From: Pirellulaceae bacterium | GTDB lineage: Bacteria; Planctomycetota; Planctomycetia; Pirellulales; Pirellulaceae | Assembly (NCBI GenBank): GCA_013002105.1 | Contig: JABDKS010000980.1 | Location: 1-16,171 of the forward strand | Length of the DNA: 16,171 bases | Direction: 5' to 3' | Shown here: piece after piece, positions 14,990 to 16,171 of the stretch | Numbering within the stretch: the first letter of the stretch is position 1 | Layout of the letters: each line of letters starts with the position of its first letter | The notes under the pieces: generated by a model | The model's input: the letters and a program-made list of their open reading frames with translations, nothing else | Told to the model about the DNA's origin: nothing | The model's database searches: none | Program-made: the position numbers and the translations under genes

Positions 14990-16171
14990 TCATCGCTTGC
15001 TGGCGAATTCGTCAGACTGAACCAAGCCATGGATGAACCCTCGAAATCGGCGATCGTTATCTGCCGCCGACTGCGCAATCTTCGCTGCCAATTCCGCATC
15101 TGAAAATGCGAACGGGCGGCCCAGACCATATGCAATCAGTGATTCCGTCAAACCTTGCGAAAACGCATTTTCAACTTTGGCAACTTGATCACGCAGCTCA
15201 AAATAGTTCGCGAACATTGCTCCTCCTGGTAGTTTCCCACTCGCATCGATGGGAAACGACACCACTTTGTTGCCCGCTTTCTTTTGTGTGGCGGCCACCA
15301 TTTCTTGATCACGCCATCGACCCGCGGCGTCGAAATTTTCGAGACCGTAGCCGATCGGATCGATTTTGCGATGGCATTGGGCACATTGCGGTTCCTCCAT
15401 GTGCGCCGATTGCAGCTTACGAGCCGGCAACATCTTGTCGGCCAACCGGCTCAGCTGGGGCACGTTGGCAGGAGCTGGTGGCGGCGGATCGTGCAGAATC
15501 TTTCGCATCACCCAGGCACCTCGCTCCACCGGCGAAGACCGTTCACCGTCGGAACCCATCGCTAATACAGCAGCCGTTGCCAACAAGCCTCCGCGTGGAG
15601 AGTCCGATGGCAAGTTGACGCGGCGAAAATGGTGACCTTTTACGCCGTCGATACCGTAATAGTTTGCCAGCAAGTCATTGATCACGACAAAATCCGACTT
15701 CAGCAATTTGCCAATTCTCAAATCGTCGTCGATCAAAGTGGCAACGGTGTGGTACACCTCGTTCCTTGCCGCCGCCTTGACGCTCTCGTCAAACTCTCCG
15801 TACCGGCGGTAATTGAACTGAAAGAAATCGAGTCGCTCCATCTGCAACCACTGATGTGTGAACCCGCTGACAAATTCCCATGCCTTGGGGTCACCAAGCA
15901 TACGATCCGTTTGAGCTCTTAGCACCTTCGACCGACTGAGCCTTCCCTGTCGGGCCACCCGATAGAGTTCCTCGTCCGGCGGCCCGCTCCACAAAAAATA
16001 GGAAAGTCGAACGGCAAGCTCCAAGTCGGTCAGTCGTTTTTTGTCCTGACCACCGACCGGTTCCGACAAATACAAAAAGCTGGGCGATGCCAGAATGACC
16101 GCCAGTGGTTCTTGGATCGCTTGGTGAAACGCGTCACCCGACTGACGACGAAACTGATAGAGCGCAAACAG
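14990..16171 (-). CDS. DUF1592/DUF1588/DUF1585 cytochrome-like protein, 5' end missing
   Basis: The reading frame runs off the right edge; 393 residues of the C-terminal part are visible. In order: the end of DUF1592 ('LASPSFLYLSEP', 'LAVRLSYFLWSGPPDEELY'), DUF1588 ('GGLLATAAVLAMGSDGERSS', 'SPVERGAWVMRKILHDPPPP', 'DPIGYGLENFDAAGRWRD') and DUF1585 ('LTESLIAYGLGRPFAFSD' to the end). Within DUF1588 a CxxCH haem-binding motif 'CAQCH' is encoded at 15371-15385, so c-type haem attachment in the periplasm is plausible. Full-length relatives begin with a signal peptide and usually another cytochrome domain upstream, which cannot be checked here. A TTG at 16075 is internal, not the start. It is the first gene seen of the operon leading to DUF1552. 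Confidence 0.93.
   Translation of the reverse strand: MFALYQFRRQSGDAFHQAIQEPLAVILASPSFLYLSEPVGGQDKKRLTDLELAVRLSYFLWSGPPDEELYRVARQGRLSRSKVLRAQTDRMLGDPKAWEFVSGFTHQWLQMERLDFFQFNYRRYGEFDESVKAAARNEVYHTVATLIDDDLRIGKLLKSDFVVINDLLANYYGIDGVKGHHFRRVNLPSDSPRGGLLATAAVLAMGSDGERSSPVERGAWVMRKILHDPPPPAPANVPQLSRLADKMLPARKLQSAHMEEPQCAQCHRKIDPIGYGLENFDAAGRWRDQEMVAATQKKAGNKVVSFPIDASGKLPGGAMFANYFELRDQVAKVENAFSQGLTESLIAYGLGRPFAFSDAELAAKIAQSAADNDRRFRGFIHGLVQSDEFASKR

Noticed and set aside
16073..16075. TTG as start of the DUF1592-family protein
   Set aside because: The frame continues upstream without a stop to the window edge and encodes conserved family sequence ('LAVILASPSFLYLSEP'), so the gene is simply cut by the window.

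Overview
The window looks like chromosomal DNA from a planctomycete of the Rhodopirellula/Pirellulaceae type. Evidence: a DUF1592/DUF1588/DUF1585 protein paired with a DUF1552 Tat-exported protein, a membrane protein with the 'QFSLFQLM' segment common in that phylum, moderate GC content (estimated by eye), loose gene packing, many starts without a Shine-Dalgarno sequence, and several TTG/GTG starts. There are 11 protein-coding genes, two of them cut by the window edges. I see no rRNA, tRNA, CRISPR array, transposase, integrase or phage gene.

Layout, left to right. (1) Positions 1-1833, + strand: the 3' part of an OmpR-type response regulator and its histidine kinase, overlapping by 4 bp and most like the RstA/RstB pair. 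(2) 1834-2052: a spacer with two separate short tandem duplications. (3) 2053-2823: an exported protein made of two NIPSNAP repeats. (4) 3105-7620: a 1138-residue mechanosensitive channel of the MscK/MscM type overlapping a CorA-type Mg2+ transporter. (5) 7750-8652: an exported alpha/beta hydrolase with an Asp nucleophile, epoxide-hydrolase-like. (6) 8653-9016: a non-coding spacer holding two identical 30-bp REP-like palindromic repeats. (7) 9017-10444: an OpgC-like membrane acyltransferase with an unusually large loop. (8) 10567-12072, - strand: a B12-binding-type radical SAM enzyme with a DUF4070-like tail. (9) 12404-13081, +: a small polytopic membrane protein of unknown role. (10) 13093-16171, -: a GyrI-like ligand-binding protein, a DUF1552 protein and a DUF1592-family cytochrome-like protein, transcribed as DUF1592, then DUF1552, then GyrI-like.

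Functional reading. The left and middle parts suggest envelope and osmotic housekeeping: two-component sensing, a large mechanosensitive channel translationally coupled to a divalent-cation channel, and an OpgC-like acyltransferase, whose E. coli relative modifies osmoregulated periplasmic glucans. That these form one response is inference only; they are not one operon. The right part is the common planctomycete DUF1592-DUF1552 pair, of unknown biochemical role, with a GyrI-like gene attached 18 bp downstream. I found no clear new defence or mobile system. The most unusual points are the REP-bearing degenerate duplication at about 8650-8935, the channel-transporter gene overlap, the loop insertion in the acyltransferase, and the GyrI-like gene at the end of the DUF1552 operon.
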